Counted from the first letter of the stretch, positions 1 through 12,375 are shown. The stretch is 64,000 nucleotides of DNA from Amborella trichopoda (GCF_000471905.2 NW_006499763.1:483085-547084), one strand, 5' to 3'. The notes: generated by a model from the sequence alone, not told the origin. Program-made: numbers and translations.

Positions 1-215
1 CAAAAACATGAAAATTCTTAATGGAGTACCCTCATTTCTTATTGAATTCCTAAAAAACAATATTTATAATGAATTTTAATAATTTTTTCGGATTTTTTGA
101 AGCTTTATTCTGACCGATTCACCCGATTCCCGATCCGGATCGCCGATTCGTCGATCCGGATCGGTTTTTTGAAAGCTCGATCCGAGTCACCGATTCGGTT
201 TTTAAACCATTGGTT
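1..215. repeat. CCGATTC/GGATCGG word island
   Basis: GC-richer patch in AT-rich DNA in which CGATTC and its complement, and GATCCGGATC, recur many times between about 108 and 210. It resembles the other word islands in this window. Confidence 0.5.
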
Positions 216-1130
216 TTATGTCTTTCTACACTCCAAATTCATAAGCTCCACTATATTTGTTCTTTCTCTCTCATCCAGGAATCTCTCTCTAAGCAATCAA
301 GCAGCAAAGGCAAGTGATATGATATGTAACATTACTTATCCTCGAAGGCAATCTCCATCTAAGAGATAATAATATCACAATACTATACATATAATTGTAT
401 CAACTAGATTATTAAAAATCAGCTATATTCATACTAATGCATATAATTGTATCATAATAATATTACAATACTATTCATAAGTTCATTACATTACAGGAGA
501 TTAATAAAATAAATAATAATAATATAATACAGTTCATATATATGAGAAAGCCGTGATTGCTTATTTTATTCCTACATACAACGCACGCAATTCAACTAGT
601 TATTTTAAAATAACACAAGGTATTTATGCAAAACAAAAATCCAACAAAGAAGACAGAGAGAGAACTATCAAAACTTAAAATAGATAAGGACTCTCGTATA
701 TAAAGGAGAGAGACTACAAAATTAAGGATAGAGCAGAGATTGAGGATGCACAAATTTTAGTTGCTTGCACAAATTTAAGGAGATGTTAAAAGAGTCCCAA
801 TAAAGAAAACAAATAAGAGCACAAAATTCTAAAAAAAATAAAAATGAAGGGATTCTTTGGAATGAGTTGAATAATGAGAGTGATAAAATATGTATTCTTT
901 CTGATTTTCAAAATAAACTTGAAAGCAAAGATATAACGATAGTAACACAACAATTACATTAATGTATAATAATAATAATAGTAAATTACAACCTTAATTA
1001 TCATGCTCTCTAATTTATTATAATAGTTATAAACATATATAAATTATATATATATGAGCAATGATCTAATGCAATGGTTGTATCATAGTATAATGCAACG
1101 ACACTTCTAAAAAACTATGTTTGTGATATT
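216..1130. other. AT-rich intergenic DNA
   Basis: Nothing recognised. Contains short AAT/TAA-rich runs. Confidence 0.5.
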
Positions 1131-1136
1131 TGTATG

Positions 1137-1420
1137 ACCTCAAATTTTGCACACACACTCTCTTCATCTCAATAATCAATCTTAAAAAAAAAAACAAGTT
1201 CAATTTGAACCCTAAATATGGTCAAAATGAGTCCCCTCCAAAACCGAATCTAGACCATTCATTTTGTGAGTTTCAAGATTTTAGCCTTTATAAGCTCAAA
1301 ATCATTTTTTTCTTTTTTTTAACATTGTTCATCTAATCATAATAAAGCCATCCAAAAAAATACAATTGAAAAATTCCTTTCAAGGCCTAGATTTAAGCAT
1401 TTCACCAAAATGAACGGCCT
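1137..1420. repeat. Dispersed repeat shared with 12090-12375
   Basis: CCTCAAATTTTGCA near the start, TTGTTCATCTA in the middle and AAGGCCT(A/G)GAT(T/C)TAAG near the end appear in the same order and orientation in both places. Family unknown. Confidence 0.5.
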
Positions 1421-1459
1421 ATGTTAATTGGACTAAAAAAAATACTTTCTAGGTTGTAT

Positions 1460-1795
1460 TTTCAAATTTATGATAGCCTTAGCATATATGTTTATTTTTT
1501 TCTATAAAGTTTAAAGCTTAAAAAATAGTATAAATCGACAGATCTATGAAACTTGAAAATCTTGAAAACTGACGGTCCAAAAATGCGTTACAAAATACGC
1601 TATTTCCAAAACTTGAAATCCATTTTTTTTAACATTCCATGCATCTTGATGTTAAGATGATCAATTTGATGATACTTGAGTATCAAAACAACCTCTTCTA
1701 GTGAAATTTTTTAAATAGGCTCGCATTTGATTGTTTAGAGCTTCAGCTCTATATAAACTTTTCTCTTTTAGGAATTCGTCTTGCATTAGGTACTT
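1460..1795 (-). mobile_element. Partial copy of the AGGCTCTAAACAATC MITE family
   Basis: Read on the minus strand it carries the terminal block (GTTTATATAGAGCTGAAGCT, then CTAAACAATCAAAT), the AGAGGTTGTTTTGAT block and the TTTTTGGACCGTCA block in the same order as the more complete copy at 46928-47330. The other end is missing. Confidence 0.7.
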
Positions 1796-1987
1796 CTCTT
1801 TGCTTTTCTAATTATATTACTAAGTTGAATATTACTATATGTGAATTCTCTTTTTGTTTACAAGATTTATTACTTTTTATTTATAAACCAAATTGTCAAG
1901 TCGCTTGTTCATTTGGTTCAGCTCAGTATTCCTAGGTCAACAACCTCTAGAGCTAGCCATCGTAGTCACTAACTATCTTCAAACCGT

Positions 1988-2240
1988 GCTTTGATACCAT
2001 TTAATGTGAAACAAGCCTGAGAAATTAAATGTAGTCTTCTTTCGATTTTAGAACAAACAAAAATTTAACAATAATAGAAGTATTTCTTTCGAAAAGAGCT
2101 CTTCACAAAATGATAACACAAAGCCCAAGTCTCTAAGGGTCACATCCCTTCTTTAAATGTAAATTCAATCTTAAATCCCTACAAACTTGGAAATATGTAA
2201 ATCCTTTAATATCTGGAAATTCCATTACTCCCACCAAAAT
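1988..2240 (-). mobile_element. Possible LTR-element remnant
   Basis: The minus strand shows ATGGTATCAAAGC at 1988-2000, a primer-binding-type sequence for initiator Met-tRNA, directly after an AT-rich block beginning at about 2001. This is the junction expected between a 5' LTR and internal region. No partner LTR was found. Fossil. Confidence 0.3.
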
Positions 2241-3670
2241 GAGACTCCAACTTTAAATCACGTCAAACCTTGCACATTTCTTCCTAACTTCCAATTAATT
2301 AGCCTAAGACATAAGCGCGCCATAAAATTGGATACCCATGCCACTATTTAAGGGCCAAAGAAATTACTGTGTCCAAAGCATTAAATAAAATCGGCTCCCT
2401 CATAAAAGAAATAAATAATAATACCATTAACCATCTATAGAATGTGATTTGCATCATTTAGATTCTTATATTGTGTTCAAGAAAATAAATGTATCTAAAA
2501 GATTTGAAAAATAAAAAGCCCAATTTTAATTTCTTTTTTTTTCTTTGTTATACCCTACTTGAAATTATTTTAAAAAGGAAACAAATAAATAAAGGGAAAA
2601 AAAAGGGGGCATTAGACCACATGAGATGAGGGCTTTGTAGCCATTGAGAGGTAACACTTGGCCATTCTCTCTTTACATGTGTTTTTTTTTCTCTTTCCTT
2701 CTAAGTGGTTATATATTGGCAATCTTTTGGAGGGGTAAGGCACTTTGCATGAGCTCGTTCTCCCTCTCTCTCTAAAACCTCTCTCTCTCATATACTTTCT
2801 TGTAAGCCGGTTCTAGAGATGTATCTCTCAACAATATGAGAGGCTTACCGTGTCATAAGATAAATTATAGCACTGTGTTTCTAATTTACCTCTTTTTCTC
2901 TCTAGATTATTTCTTAATATTTGTTTGGTAGCAAGATTCTCTTTTCTCTCATGCAATATACCCATGGCAAACTCTTTCTGAGCAAGTTTCTCTCTCTAGG
3001 AAAACAAGAAAATAGGGCCTTCAAGTCTCTACAAATTTGGTGATGTTACGTACTTTTTCTCATATTATGCATTTAAAATAATAGTTGAAGTTAGGGAAAT
3101 GGTTGCATGAGAAAAGCTAGAGGGCAATCTGTTTTTAATTTGAAATGATTTACATGGAGTTTTGATTTGAATATGATTGTTGGCAATTTGCTTTGGGTTG
3201 CTAGGATGATGTGCACAACGGTCATAATCGATTTTGTGGCTTGATTTTTTTGTCCATGACAAAGTTGTGATTTTATAGGAGGTCCTTAATTAACGAGTGG
3301 AGTTTATGAGCCTAATAGGAAAAAAAAACGAAAATGGCGGCATGCAACAAGCAAAGCTAATGGTAGCCAAGTGAGTTAAAAGTCCTCTAAAACGAGGGTT
3401 TTGCTTAAAAAAACCTATTAAACTAAACAATTGCTTTGAATTGCAAAAAGCCCTCTTCAACAATCGATTTGACCTTGCCACCACTTGCTTTGCTCACTAC
3501 AGGCAAAGCAAGAGAAAACAAGCATACGTTTTCGAGCTGTAGTTTGTTGGCAAAACATTCTATTTATGTTGGAATTTAAATTTCAATGGTATTCCTGGAT
3601 GCGTATTTTAAGCCAAAATTTTAAAAATCTCAATTCTACCAAAATAAGAGGAATTGGCAAGCTGCCTTGT
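2240..3670. other. Intergenic DNA without recognised features
   Basis: AT-rich with CT-rich runs near 2740-2800. Open frames of 60-66 codons at 3065-3685 show no domain. Confidence 0.5.
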
Positions 3671-3798
3671 GGTGAGTTAGATTAACTAAATTTTTTGAGG
3701 TCCATAGGCTTCTCCAACCTTAGGGATTGAGGATGGTGAGTTAGATTAAATAAATTTTTTGAGGTCCATAGGCTTCTCCAACCTTAGGGATTGAGGAC
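3671..3798. repeat. 64-bp direct tandem duplication
   Basis: Two nearly identical units beginning GGTGAGTTAGATTAA at 3671 and 3735, each containing TTTTTTGAGGTCCATAGGCT. Confidence 0.95.
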
Positions 3799-3859
3799 CT
3801 TTCATCTGTTAATGAAAACAAAACCCTAGCAGTATTGAGAACCTCTGCCATCTGCTGAT

Positions 3860-5085
3860 AAAGAACGAAAACATATTAAAATTTTAGAGGGGAAACTATA
3901 TCAAATTTTAAATAGAGAAAACATATTAAAATTTTAGAGAGAAAAATTATATCAAATTTTAGAGGGAGAGAGTACATTAAATTTTTTATAGAGAGAATTT
4001 ATCTCAAATTTTTAGATAGTGAAACTATCTCAAATTTAAAGTTTTAGAGATAGCATCTTAAAATTTTAGAGAGAAAAATTATTCCAAATCTTAAATTTAG
4101 AGAGAGAGAGAGAATATCGTAAATTTTTAGAGAGAGAAATTACATTAAATTTTAGAGAGGGGAACTACTTAAAAAATTTTAGAGAGAAATATCTCAAAAC
4201 CATTAGAGATATCAAATTTTAAGTGTTAGAGAGAGAGTTTATTAAAATATTAGAGATCGAAACTACATTAAATTTTAGATGGAGATACTACCTGAAAATT
4301 TTTAGACAGAGAAATTATCTCAAATTTTAAGTTTTAGATGAAGAAAATATATTAAAACTTTAGAGAGAGAAACTATATCAAATTTTGGATAGAGAAAGTA
4401 CCTGGAATTTTTAAAGAGATAAACTACGTCAAAAATTTTAGATAGAGAAATTATCTCAAATTTTAAGTTTTAGAGAGAAACTATTTCAAAATTTTAGAGA
4501 AAAAAACTGCCTAAAAATTTTAGAGAAAGAAACTATCTCAAAATTTAAGTTATAGATAGAGAAAGCATCTTTAAATTTTAGAGAGATTAACTATATCAAA
4601 TTTTAGAGTAAGAAAGTACCTAAACTTATTTCTATATCAAAAATTTTAGAAAGAAACTATCTCAAATTTCAAGTTTTAGATAGAGAAAGTATTTTAAAAT
4701 TTTAGAGACAGAAACTATATCACATTTTAGAGAGAAAAACTACCTGAAATTCTTTAGAGAGAGAAACTACCTCAAAATTTTTATATAGAGAAACTATCTC
4801 AAATTTTAAGGTTTAGAGACAGAAAATGTCTCAAAATTATAGGTATCAAATTTTAGAGAGAGTAATATCTAAAATTTTTAGAGAGATAAACTATCTCAAA
4901 TTTTTTAGAGAGAAAAACTATTTCAAATTTTAAGTTTCTAAACAAGAAAGTATATTCAAATTTTAGATAAAAAACCATATCAAATTTTAGAGAGGGATGA
5001 ACTATCTCAAAATTTAGAGAGAGAGAGAGCGAGAAAGAGGGACTATCCCAAATTTTTAGTTTTAGAGAAAGAAATTATATCAAAT
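3860..5085. repeat. Degenerate GA-rich minisatellite, about 1.2 kb
   Basis: Dozens of variable 30-45-bp units built from the phrase TTTTAGAGAGAGAAACTA followed by TCTCAAA or CATTAAA. No two neighbours are identical, so the array is old. It encodes nothing. Confidence 0.9.
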
Positions 5086-5119
5086 TTAGTTACAAAAAAT
5101 GAACAAAAAAATGATTATA

Positions 5120-5320
5120 AAAAATTAATGAATTTTGTTCTGTATATCCAAACAAGAGGTTTGAAGAATCCATGACAAGAATCCTTGATATTGGAAATCA
5201 TGACAAGAATCATTGATATTGAAAATCCATAGATTTTCTTGGATTTCAAATATCCAAAATTCCAAATGTCCTCCTATCCAAACGCTTCTAACTATTTTCT
5301 CTCTCTTCACTTAAGGAAAT
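5120..5320. repeat. Short palindrome-rich block, possible MITE remnant
   Basis: Repeats ATCCATGACAAGAATC and ATCATGACAAGAATC with partly complementary ATTTTCTTGGATTTC words. Boundaries are not clear. Confidence 0.35.
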
Positions 5321-5659
5321 TATATATAACGAATTGAAATTAGGTTTTCTGGTTCATGCATTGTTTTCTCTGTAAAACTTTTTTCTCTTTGCTAGAGAAA
5401 AACTTTTCTAGCATCCATCGTTTTCCTTTCTTTCTTTGAATGGGTACTTGTTTCTCTCTCTTACTTGAGTGGAGATTTGTCTTAGAAGGCAAGTGTTTCA
5501 AGGGTTGATGAACATTTGCAAATAGGAAAAAGTTTATATAAGGTCCCAAGCTTATATTATAGGGGTAAAGTAAACCTAAAAAACCCACTAGTGAAGGTTG
5601 TTTTTATATTGAAAAACCCTCAAATCGATCATACCTAGAAATTCATAAACATGGAAGAG

Positions 5660-5860
5660 AAAAAAAAAGGGATTTTTAGTCTTAAAAATAGTTCAAGTTT
5701 TAACACATTATCCGGACCGTACATTTTCAAGATTTTCAAGTGTTTATATATCTGCTTGATCATCACCGTTTCTTGAACTCTAAATTTCATAATTGGAGGC
5801 AACAATAAATTTTCATATCATCGTAAGGCTTTGTGGCACTGAAACTGTATTTTTGGCATA
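5660..5860 (+). mobile_element. Diverged fragment of the AGGCTCTAAACAATC MITE family
   Basis: The blocks CCGGACCGTACATTTTCAAG, ATTTTCAAGTGTTTATA and CTCTAAATTTCATAATT match the middle and right part of the family. The termini are absent. Confidence 0.5.
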
Positions 5861-5954
5861 ATTTTGCGGTCCACCTTACTTCAATAGTAGAAAGTTGACA
5901 CCTTATACAAAGCTCATGCTTGCAAATATTTGTGGATGTCATGCTGGAAAGCAA

Positions 5955-6058
5955 GTGAGAGAGAGAGATTCTCTGGTTACCTTTGTTGGTGTTATTCTAA
6001 AGAGAGAGAAAGAAAGCTTCTCTACTTACTTTTATTGGTGTTATTCTAGAGAGAGAGG
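5955..6058. repeat. Tandem duplication of a GA-rich unit
   Basis: Two units of roughly 50 bp, each with GAGAGA, TTCTCT and TGGTGTTATTCTA. Confidence 0.7.
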
Positions 6059-6109
6059 GAGACGCGCAGCAAGCTTGGTGTTTGAAAACGGAAGAAGACC
6101 CATTTCTTG

Positions 6110-7050
6110 ACAATGCATAGAGGAAACAATAGAGAGAGAAGATTTGCATTTCCAGGAAAAGATATTCCAAGCAATCCAAACAGTGGATTTGCATTTTTTG
6201 GTTTCTACCGAATGCGATCCAAACAACATACACCATATTCCAAAAAAGGTCAATTCCAAACAATATCAATTCCAACAAATACCAACTCTAGGATAAACTT
6301 TTCCACATGATTGAAAAATTCAAAGAACCAAATGGGCCCTAACACAATGCACTATATTTCTTTAGATATTGTACCTCTTTACCTTTCTTCTATGTTCCCT
6401 TTTATTCGAGAAGACTCTTCAAATATCCAACTAACACTAGCTTTCTCTACTCTTTTGCACTTGGAAGTTTATTTATATGCTTTTTTTCAAGTTTTTGTAT
6501 CTCTTGTATGTCACCTTTTGTCTCTAACTATTCATGTGCATATCTCTAAGTTTCACTTCCTATAGTGGAGACGGGAGCATTTACGATTCAAGTGTCAATA
6601 AATGTTCATTCATTTATCCTTAGGACAGGACAAAAAAATAAAAAAATTGTTTACAATAATAATGTTCGATACAAGGGTCTTGTAAAATTATGGAACGCAT
6701 ATTACTAAGAGAATATATTTTGGAATATTCCCATAATATACTAAGATAGTGTGTTTCAAAGTTTTAGAATTGAAAGTTAAATTTAAATTCGAAGGGGGCG
6801 TCTATAGAACTATTGTTTGAGGATTATATTTTAAAAATTAAATAACATACAATTACGTCAAGAAGATCGAAGTACAGTAGGTAGGCATCATGCTATTATA
6901 CTTTGCTTCAAATGAAATGTTTTTCTCTACCGGACAACTACTCCTAGAATGTAACATCTCTCATCAGCTTCTTGTATGCCAATGCTCAAGCTTATAACCT
7001 ATTTTTGCTTGTTTTCGCCTTACTTTCTACCCTTTTTGAGCCGGGTTATC
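6110..7050. other. Intergenic DNA without recognised features
   Basis: AT-rich. ACCAAATGGGCCCTAACA near 6328 looks like the end of a small DNA element, but no partner end was found. Confidence 0.4.
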
Positions 7051-7059
7051 TTGATTTTT

Positions 7060-7665
7060 CATGGACCAGAGCCAACCCCCAGCCAGGCCCAATCCGTCAA
7101 AAAAAACTAGGGGACTAGGGCATGGACCAGGCCCGACCCGGCCTAGGCCCAATCCGTATTCAATCCTAGCCATCCATTATGAGCCTACATGAGCACAAGA
7201 AACATGAGCCATATTCTTATGAACCACTACCCCAAGGACATTCTTCTAGAGATGAGAATTTACCCAGTTTAAATCCAAATCCTGAATTTCGGACCCTGGA
7301 TCCTTGTATGGATCCAAGATTTGCAGGTCGGATCCATATCCAAATCTTGGGTACGTGTATACGATCCGGATCGGGCCTAGTTATTAAAATATTATGATAT
7401 GTTATTAAAATATTTTATTTTATTTTATATATACATGTATATATTATATAATAGTTTTTGCTATAGATATAAAATAATATATAAATATATTTTTTGGATC
7501 CGATAGAGTCCAAGTCTGGATCCAGATCTAGATCCCATATATACCTTTCATATCCGGATCCGGATTAGAATAATATGAATTCAATTGGGTCCAAATTCAT
7601 ATCCAAATCCCATATATACTTTTCGGACACAAATCCGGATCCCGATAGATTTTTTCAGTTAAATC
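7060..7665. repeat. GGCC and GGATCC word islands
   Basis: 7060-7160 repeats GGCC/CCAGGCCC/CAATCCGT words. 7240-7665 repeats GGATCC, CCGGAT and AAATCC(A/G) in both orientations, interrupted by a TATA-rich stretch at 7380-7490. Confidence 0.6.
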
Positions 7666-7674
7666 AGGGTACAG

Positions 7675-8708
7675 TCTATTGTTTCATGATAGAATTCGGT
7701 GGAGTAGGCCATTATTGAAGAGAATATGGTGTTGGAAGGTCCCTTTCAAAATTCAAAATTTCTTATGGATTTTGTTCCAAGGAAAGTTGCTTATTGTGGA
7801 TAAGATCATAAAAAGGGGCAAGATTATTACAAATATTTGCATTCTTTGTAAGGAAAATGATGAGAATGGACATCATCTTTTCCTTCATTGTCCTTTTTTT
7901 CTCACATCTAGATATGGGTTTTTCAAAAAAATAAACATATGATGGTGGTGCAGCGTAGTCATATGAATATTTTGGATAGCATGGAGTTGGATTCTTTACC
8001 AATGGTGGGCAAGATGATTTGGGAGATGGTAAGACTTGTTGTTCTTTGGGAGATCTAGATGGAGCGCAATAGGAGGACATTTGATAATAAAGCTCTGGAG
8101 GTGGAATTGGTTAAAAGAAAGATTCTACGTTCGGTTTGGAGTTGGTTCTCTATGACGAAGGAAAGGTTTGGAGTGACTAAAGTGGATGTTGAGATTAATT
8201 TGCATAATTTGGTGCTTCAAAAAGTAATGAAAGTGAGACTAAAAGGCAAGTGGAGCTTACCTATTCTAGGAAGTATCAAATTTAACTTTGATGGAAGCTC
8301 ATTAGGAAACCCAGGCCTATCTGCAGTTGGAGGAATTTTGTGAGATGCATTTGGAGAAATGACCTTTTGTTTTGTTGGTCCTTGTGGGGAGGTAATGGCT
8401 AATAAAGCATAATTGGCTGCGTTAGAGTGTGGAGTTCAGATTGTGGATCAGAAGAATATCATAATGCCATATATCCAGGCTACCATAGAGCTTGAGGAGG
8501 AAATGGCTAAATATTATGTATGTGTGTGAGGGTATCTAAATCTCATTTCAGCATTTGTATAGGGAGGCTAATGACATTGCCGATGGATTGGCAAAACAAG
8601 GGGTGTCTATGTAGAATTTGTTTATTTCGGATGTTTTTCCTCTCTGATGGGATGTAACCTTTGACTGATTAATAAAGCTTTAGTAACATTGTCAAAAAAA
8701 AAAAAAAT
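7675..8708 (+). mobile_element. 5'-truncated LINE 3' end with RNase H-like tail and poly(A)
   Basis: 7679-7942 encodes an RT zinc-binding block (IWCWKVPFKIQNFLW, CILCKENDENGHHLFLHCPF with Cys/His spacing). 8059-8343 encodes a linker and the start of an RNase H fold (GSIKFNFDGSSLGNPG). Further on, REANDIADGLAKQG is the RNase H C-terminal motif. The copy ends with AATAAAGC at about 8670 and an A-tract to 8708. From known families, this is a plant L1-like LINE with a C-terminal RNase H. Stops and frame changes separate the parts, and the RT proper is missing by 5' truncation. Confidence 0.88.
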
Positions 8709-8709
8709 A

Positions 8710-9295
8710 TTTATTTGGAGGAATAGATAAGTATTAAATTTTAATCGTAAATTAGGTTACCTTGAGCTTTGATTTTAAGTAAATAGGTTGAAAACTTGAA
8801 ATCAATTGTATAAATTATTTAGCCAATGAAAGTGTTCTATGAGTCCGTGGATGTAAGAGCCCGACTCTTTAACGCCCATCATTAAGAGGACATTATATAA
8901 CGCACACAGGGTCAAATCAGATATGAATTGTCCCAAAAAACATCTCCCAAAAAAAAGCACATTTTAAAGTCCAAATAAAATGTTTTTTTCCTATATTTAT
9001 GATCAGCTTGGCTTAGATGATGAATCCCTAAAATTTTGAATAAAAAAGTCATCTGTAAAGTGAATTTTAGAGGGGACCTCAGGTGTACATATGAGTCGGG
9101 TGACTCATAGAAACCCCATCCATATGTCAATATCACCTAATTGAAGGTACAGTGAATGCGATGTATAAATTCAAACATTAGAGCCGTTTAGCCAACACGA
9201 AGGAATCGTTCACTTGTCTAATTCTATGGGTGAGAACCTTAACATATAGTAAGGTGTCGAATTTGACACGCAACATGGTTTGACTTATTCACCCA
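8710..9295. other. Intergenic DNA without recognised features
   Basis: Nothing supported. The 74-codon minus frame near 8912 has no recognisable domain. Confidence 0.45.
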
Positions 9296-9304
9296 AAAAA
9301 AATC

Positions 9305-9530
9305 GGTAGGGCTGGCATTGGGCCTAGCGGCTCGGTCTGGCCTAAAAACTTAGGGTCTGAGCACAAAAATGTGGCCCAAGCACCAGGCCAGGGCTAGTGC
9401 CACACCCAATCCTATCCGGTCTAGCGTATTAGGCTTGGCCCAAACGGGGCCAAGGGCGGGCTAGGGCCATAGCCTCCTTGGCCCTATCAACGCCAAGTCG
9501 GTCTAGGACCGGCCGTCATCAGCCGTACAA
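9305..9530. repeat. GGCC/CCGGTC word island
   Basis: Starts TAGGGCTGGCATTGGGCCTA, then repeats GGCC, GGTCT, GGCTTGGCCC and GACCGGCC in both orientations. The opening words resemble the ends of plant hAT (Ac-like) elements, which is an inference. Confidence 0.5.
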
Positions 9531-9534
9531 CTTG

Positions 9535-10485
9535 GATGGTCCCCCTCAGACATTACCTCAGAGCGATAAAACCACAATTATTTGCAAGATTGAGAACGAT
9601 GTGATGTAATTGAAATGTAGTGCACAAACAAACAAGATTGAAGGTCTCCCATTGTTTCTACTATCTCACCCGTGACATGAGTATAGCATTCATACCATGA
9701 TAGAAACTGAGATTCATTACAAATTCATCATGTGGATTTAGGCACCCAATTCCTTCCACCTCTATCATTATCTAGAATAAGTCCCCACAATTGAGCCCCA
9801 CTCCCTTAAGAGAAAAGATGAGTGAAATATTGGTGAAATTTTTCCATTTTCATTAGGGGAGTTGGTTGTTCTCTTGTCTTAGAAGCCAAAAAAGATACAA
9901 TGGCCAACATCCATGAATTTGGAAGATAGGAGGAGTTTTGGAGCCCGTGGTTTTTTATAATCCCACCGGAAACACATGTCGGCGATGTCGTGTGAAGGGC
10001 TAGTATTGCTACCCATGTTTTGAGGTGGCAATATTGAAAGAAAAAAATGCAACAAATATAGCCCCTCCTTAACCAAGTATGTAAATGCGAGGAAGTAGTA
10101 CAAAAGGTTTCTAATGCAGTTTTGTCATAAAAGCGTATAGATATTCTTGATAATCCACCTCTAAACCTGAAATTTAGACATACCAGGAATTTAGACACTT
10201 CTTCTAGAAATAAGATCTTTCATATTGGGGTGACTCCATATATATATATATATATATATAATTTATAAATTATAATGTGTGTCAAAACACAAGCGAGTTG
10301 AGAACTTTGACATAAGGTGGTGGCAACTATTTTTTTAGGTCGTAATTACGTCTCTTTACACCCTTGAAAATTATACATCTCTAGAGACATCCAGCCTTAC
10401 AATCTTGATTGGCCGATAGGGAGTGTGAAATGTTAAAAAAAAGTGGGTACAAACAAATGGAAAATATATATTTCCTTGACTAAGC
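9535..10485. other. Intergenic DNA with a (TA)n run
   Basis: (TA)n at 10238-10260. A 130-codon minus-strand open frame at 9806-10198 shows no known domain and is probably chance. Confidence 0.5.
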
Positions 10486-10489
10486 ATTA

Positions 10490-10846
10490 AAGGGGGTCAA
10501 ATGAATTAGCTTTAGATAGTTTATTTTTTAATTTCATTTCACTTAGGCATCTTCTCAAAAACTACTTCAGAAAGGCTCTATTTGCCGATATTCAAGTTTG
10601 GGAACCACAAACAAGCAAGGGCATTTCAAGAATTTGACATAACCTAAACAAGCAAGCATACTCCAATAATTTGGTTGGCGCCTTTTAGGTAGGTCAAATT
10701 GCTCCAATGCCCTTACTTATTTAGGGTTCCCAAGCCAGAACAACGGCAACTTGAGTATTCTTAAGATATTATTTTAGATGGTACATGAATGAAATGATAA
10801 TAAAAAAATAAACCCTCTTGTATTCATCAGAATGCTTTGACCCCTT
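10490..10846. mobile_element. 357-bp foldback element with long inverted arms
   Basis: The left arm (AAGGGGGTCAAATG, later TTGCCGATATTCAAGTTTGG, AAGGGCATTTCAAG) is matched in reverse complement by the right arm (CTTTGACCCCTT at the end, then words matching TTGCCGTTGTTCTGGCTTGG). The arms cover about 160 bases each with a short loop near 10665. A TA lies at each edge, consistent with a Stowaway/Mariner-type target duplication. No coding capacity. Confidence 0.75.
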
Positions 10847-10849
10847 TAG

Positions 10850-11635
10850 TGACATGTGTGTGTATGTGAAAAAAAAATTATACGCTAAAAAGCTTATAGC
10901 AACAGTGTAAGTAGAGTTCTAAAATACATAGGTAGACTGATTTTCTTGGGTCGAAATTCTATAGAACATATTTTATTTGAAAAAAACAATTCATGTAAAT
11001 GTTTTTGAGTTCTTAAAGGCCCATATCCACCAATCATGATATGGGTGTCTTGCATTCACAAAAAACAGAGAAATGTATTTTCACGCCCAAATCCTGAAAA
11101 ATCTTTTTCCTCGACACATTTCCCTGTCACACCTTACACCTACCATAAAATCCTAAATTCATAATTTTCATAATCCCACCCTCCATGAACCTTAAGAAAT
11201 ATCAAAGAGAAGTCCCACCTTAAAAAACCTACTTAATTTGCTAAGTAATTAGAAATCTGCCTAAATAGGTGAAGCCACATAGAAACTTGCCTAATTTGCC
11301 TAAACTACCTTAAAAACGTTCTTATATTGCCTAAAACCTAGATTAGGGGACCTCCCAATAGCATTAAACGCTAATCACCCATTCAATCACCATTTAATGA
11401 CCCTAACCCTGGGACTGAATATATGAAGAAATTCAAAATTAAATAAGATCATTAAAAGAGACATAAAACCACCAGAAATGGCCCAATGAACCAAAAACCA
11501 GCCCCCAAATGGTCACATGGGACGTGCGGGACCACCACGCCTATGTTTCTATCTTGACCTTTGATACATATCAGAGCAAGGAGGTCTTTGATTCCCTCGC
11601 CCTAGTTTGGGTGTGAATACTTTCAAATTGGCTTA
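10850..11635. other. Intergenic DNA without recognised features
   Basis: Ordinary sequence; nothing supported. Confidence 0.5.
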
Positions 11636-11646
11636 AAATATAATAT

Positions 11647-11967
11647 AAAGGATGCGGTTATCATGCGGCCAAGCTGGCACATGTAGAAATGTGGGCTTGG
11701 TAATAAATATATTTTAAAAAATATTATTTGATCCTAATTTTTAAAGTATATATAACTTTTAATATGGAGATCATGAATATGAAAAAATAAATAAATTTTA
11801 AAAATTAAAAATAATAATTATATTAAGAAAACATTTGGACTGATAGTTACAATTGTTTTTAGGTGGACCACCTATTTGTATTGATGTATTTGTATTGATG
11901 GATGCTTTATACCTCTAGACCGTATATTGTTTCATGCGGTCTGGACCGCATGAAACAATTGTTCTTT
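11647..11967. mobile_element. MULE-type MITE (family 1), copy 1
   Basis: Flanked by ATATAATAT (11638-11646 and 11968-11976). The ends AAAGGATGCGGTTATCATGC and the complement of ACCGCATGAAACAATTG form imperfect inverted repeats. The interior words TTGATCCTAATTTTTA, AAGAAAACATTTGGAC and GGATGCTTTATACCTC are shared with the copies at 16927, 19384, 45009, 46009 and 59597. It carries a perfect 16-bp-arm hairpin at its right end (11926-11959). Confidence 0.85.
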
Positions 11968-12089
11968 ATATAATATTTTTTTTTGGGTATGTGTGTGTGT
12001 GCATGTCTGTCAGGAATAGTTGCATACACTTCTCAACCAATTCCTATAGCAGTAGCGAACAAGCCGAAAACTGATGGGGTTTGTTTTAC

Positions 12090-12375
12090 CTCAAATTTTG
12101 CATATAAACTTTCTTGCGAAGTGGATAATCTAGAAAAGAAATAAAGAAAAACCTAGAGAATGAATTTCTTTAGGAGATGGGAAATTCAGCGAATTTTATC
12201 CTTCTATTTTAGATCTAATCCTTCAGGAACTCAAATTCAATTTTGGTTATTTGTTTTTTTGTTTTTATGTTTTTTTGGTTTTAACTTGTTCATCTAGTGA
12301 TGATGAGTACATCAACAAAGTTTGGGGTCAAATAAATAATCCTAAGGCCTGGATCTAAGACCTTTTTCCATTTTC
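12090..12375. repeat. Second copy of the dispersed repeat at 1137-1420
   Basis: Shared word order with 1137-1420 (CCTCAAATTTTGCA, TTGTTCATCTAG, AAGGCCTGGATCTAAG). Confidence 0.5.

Noticed and set aside
9806-10198. 130-codon minus-strand open frame
   Set aside because: No recognisable domain, unusual composition for a protein, no splice or promoter context. Treated as chance.
11398-11415. CCCTAACCCT resembling the plant telomere repeat
   Set aside because: Fewer than two units; no interstitial telomere array.
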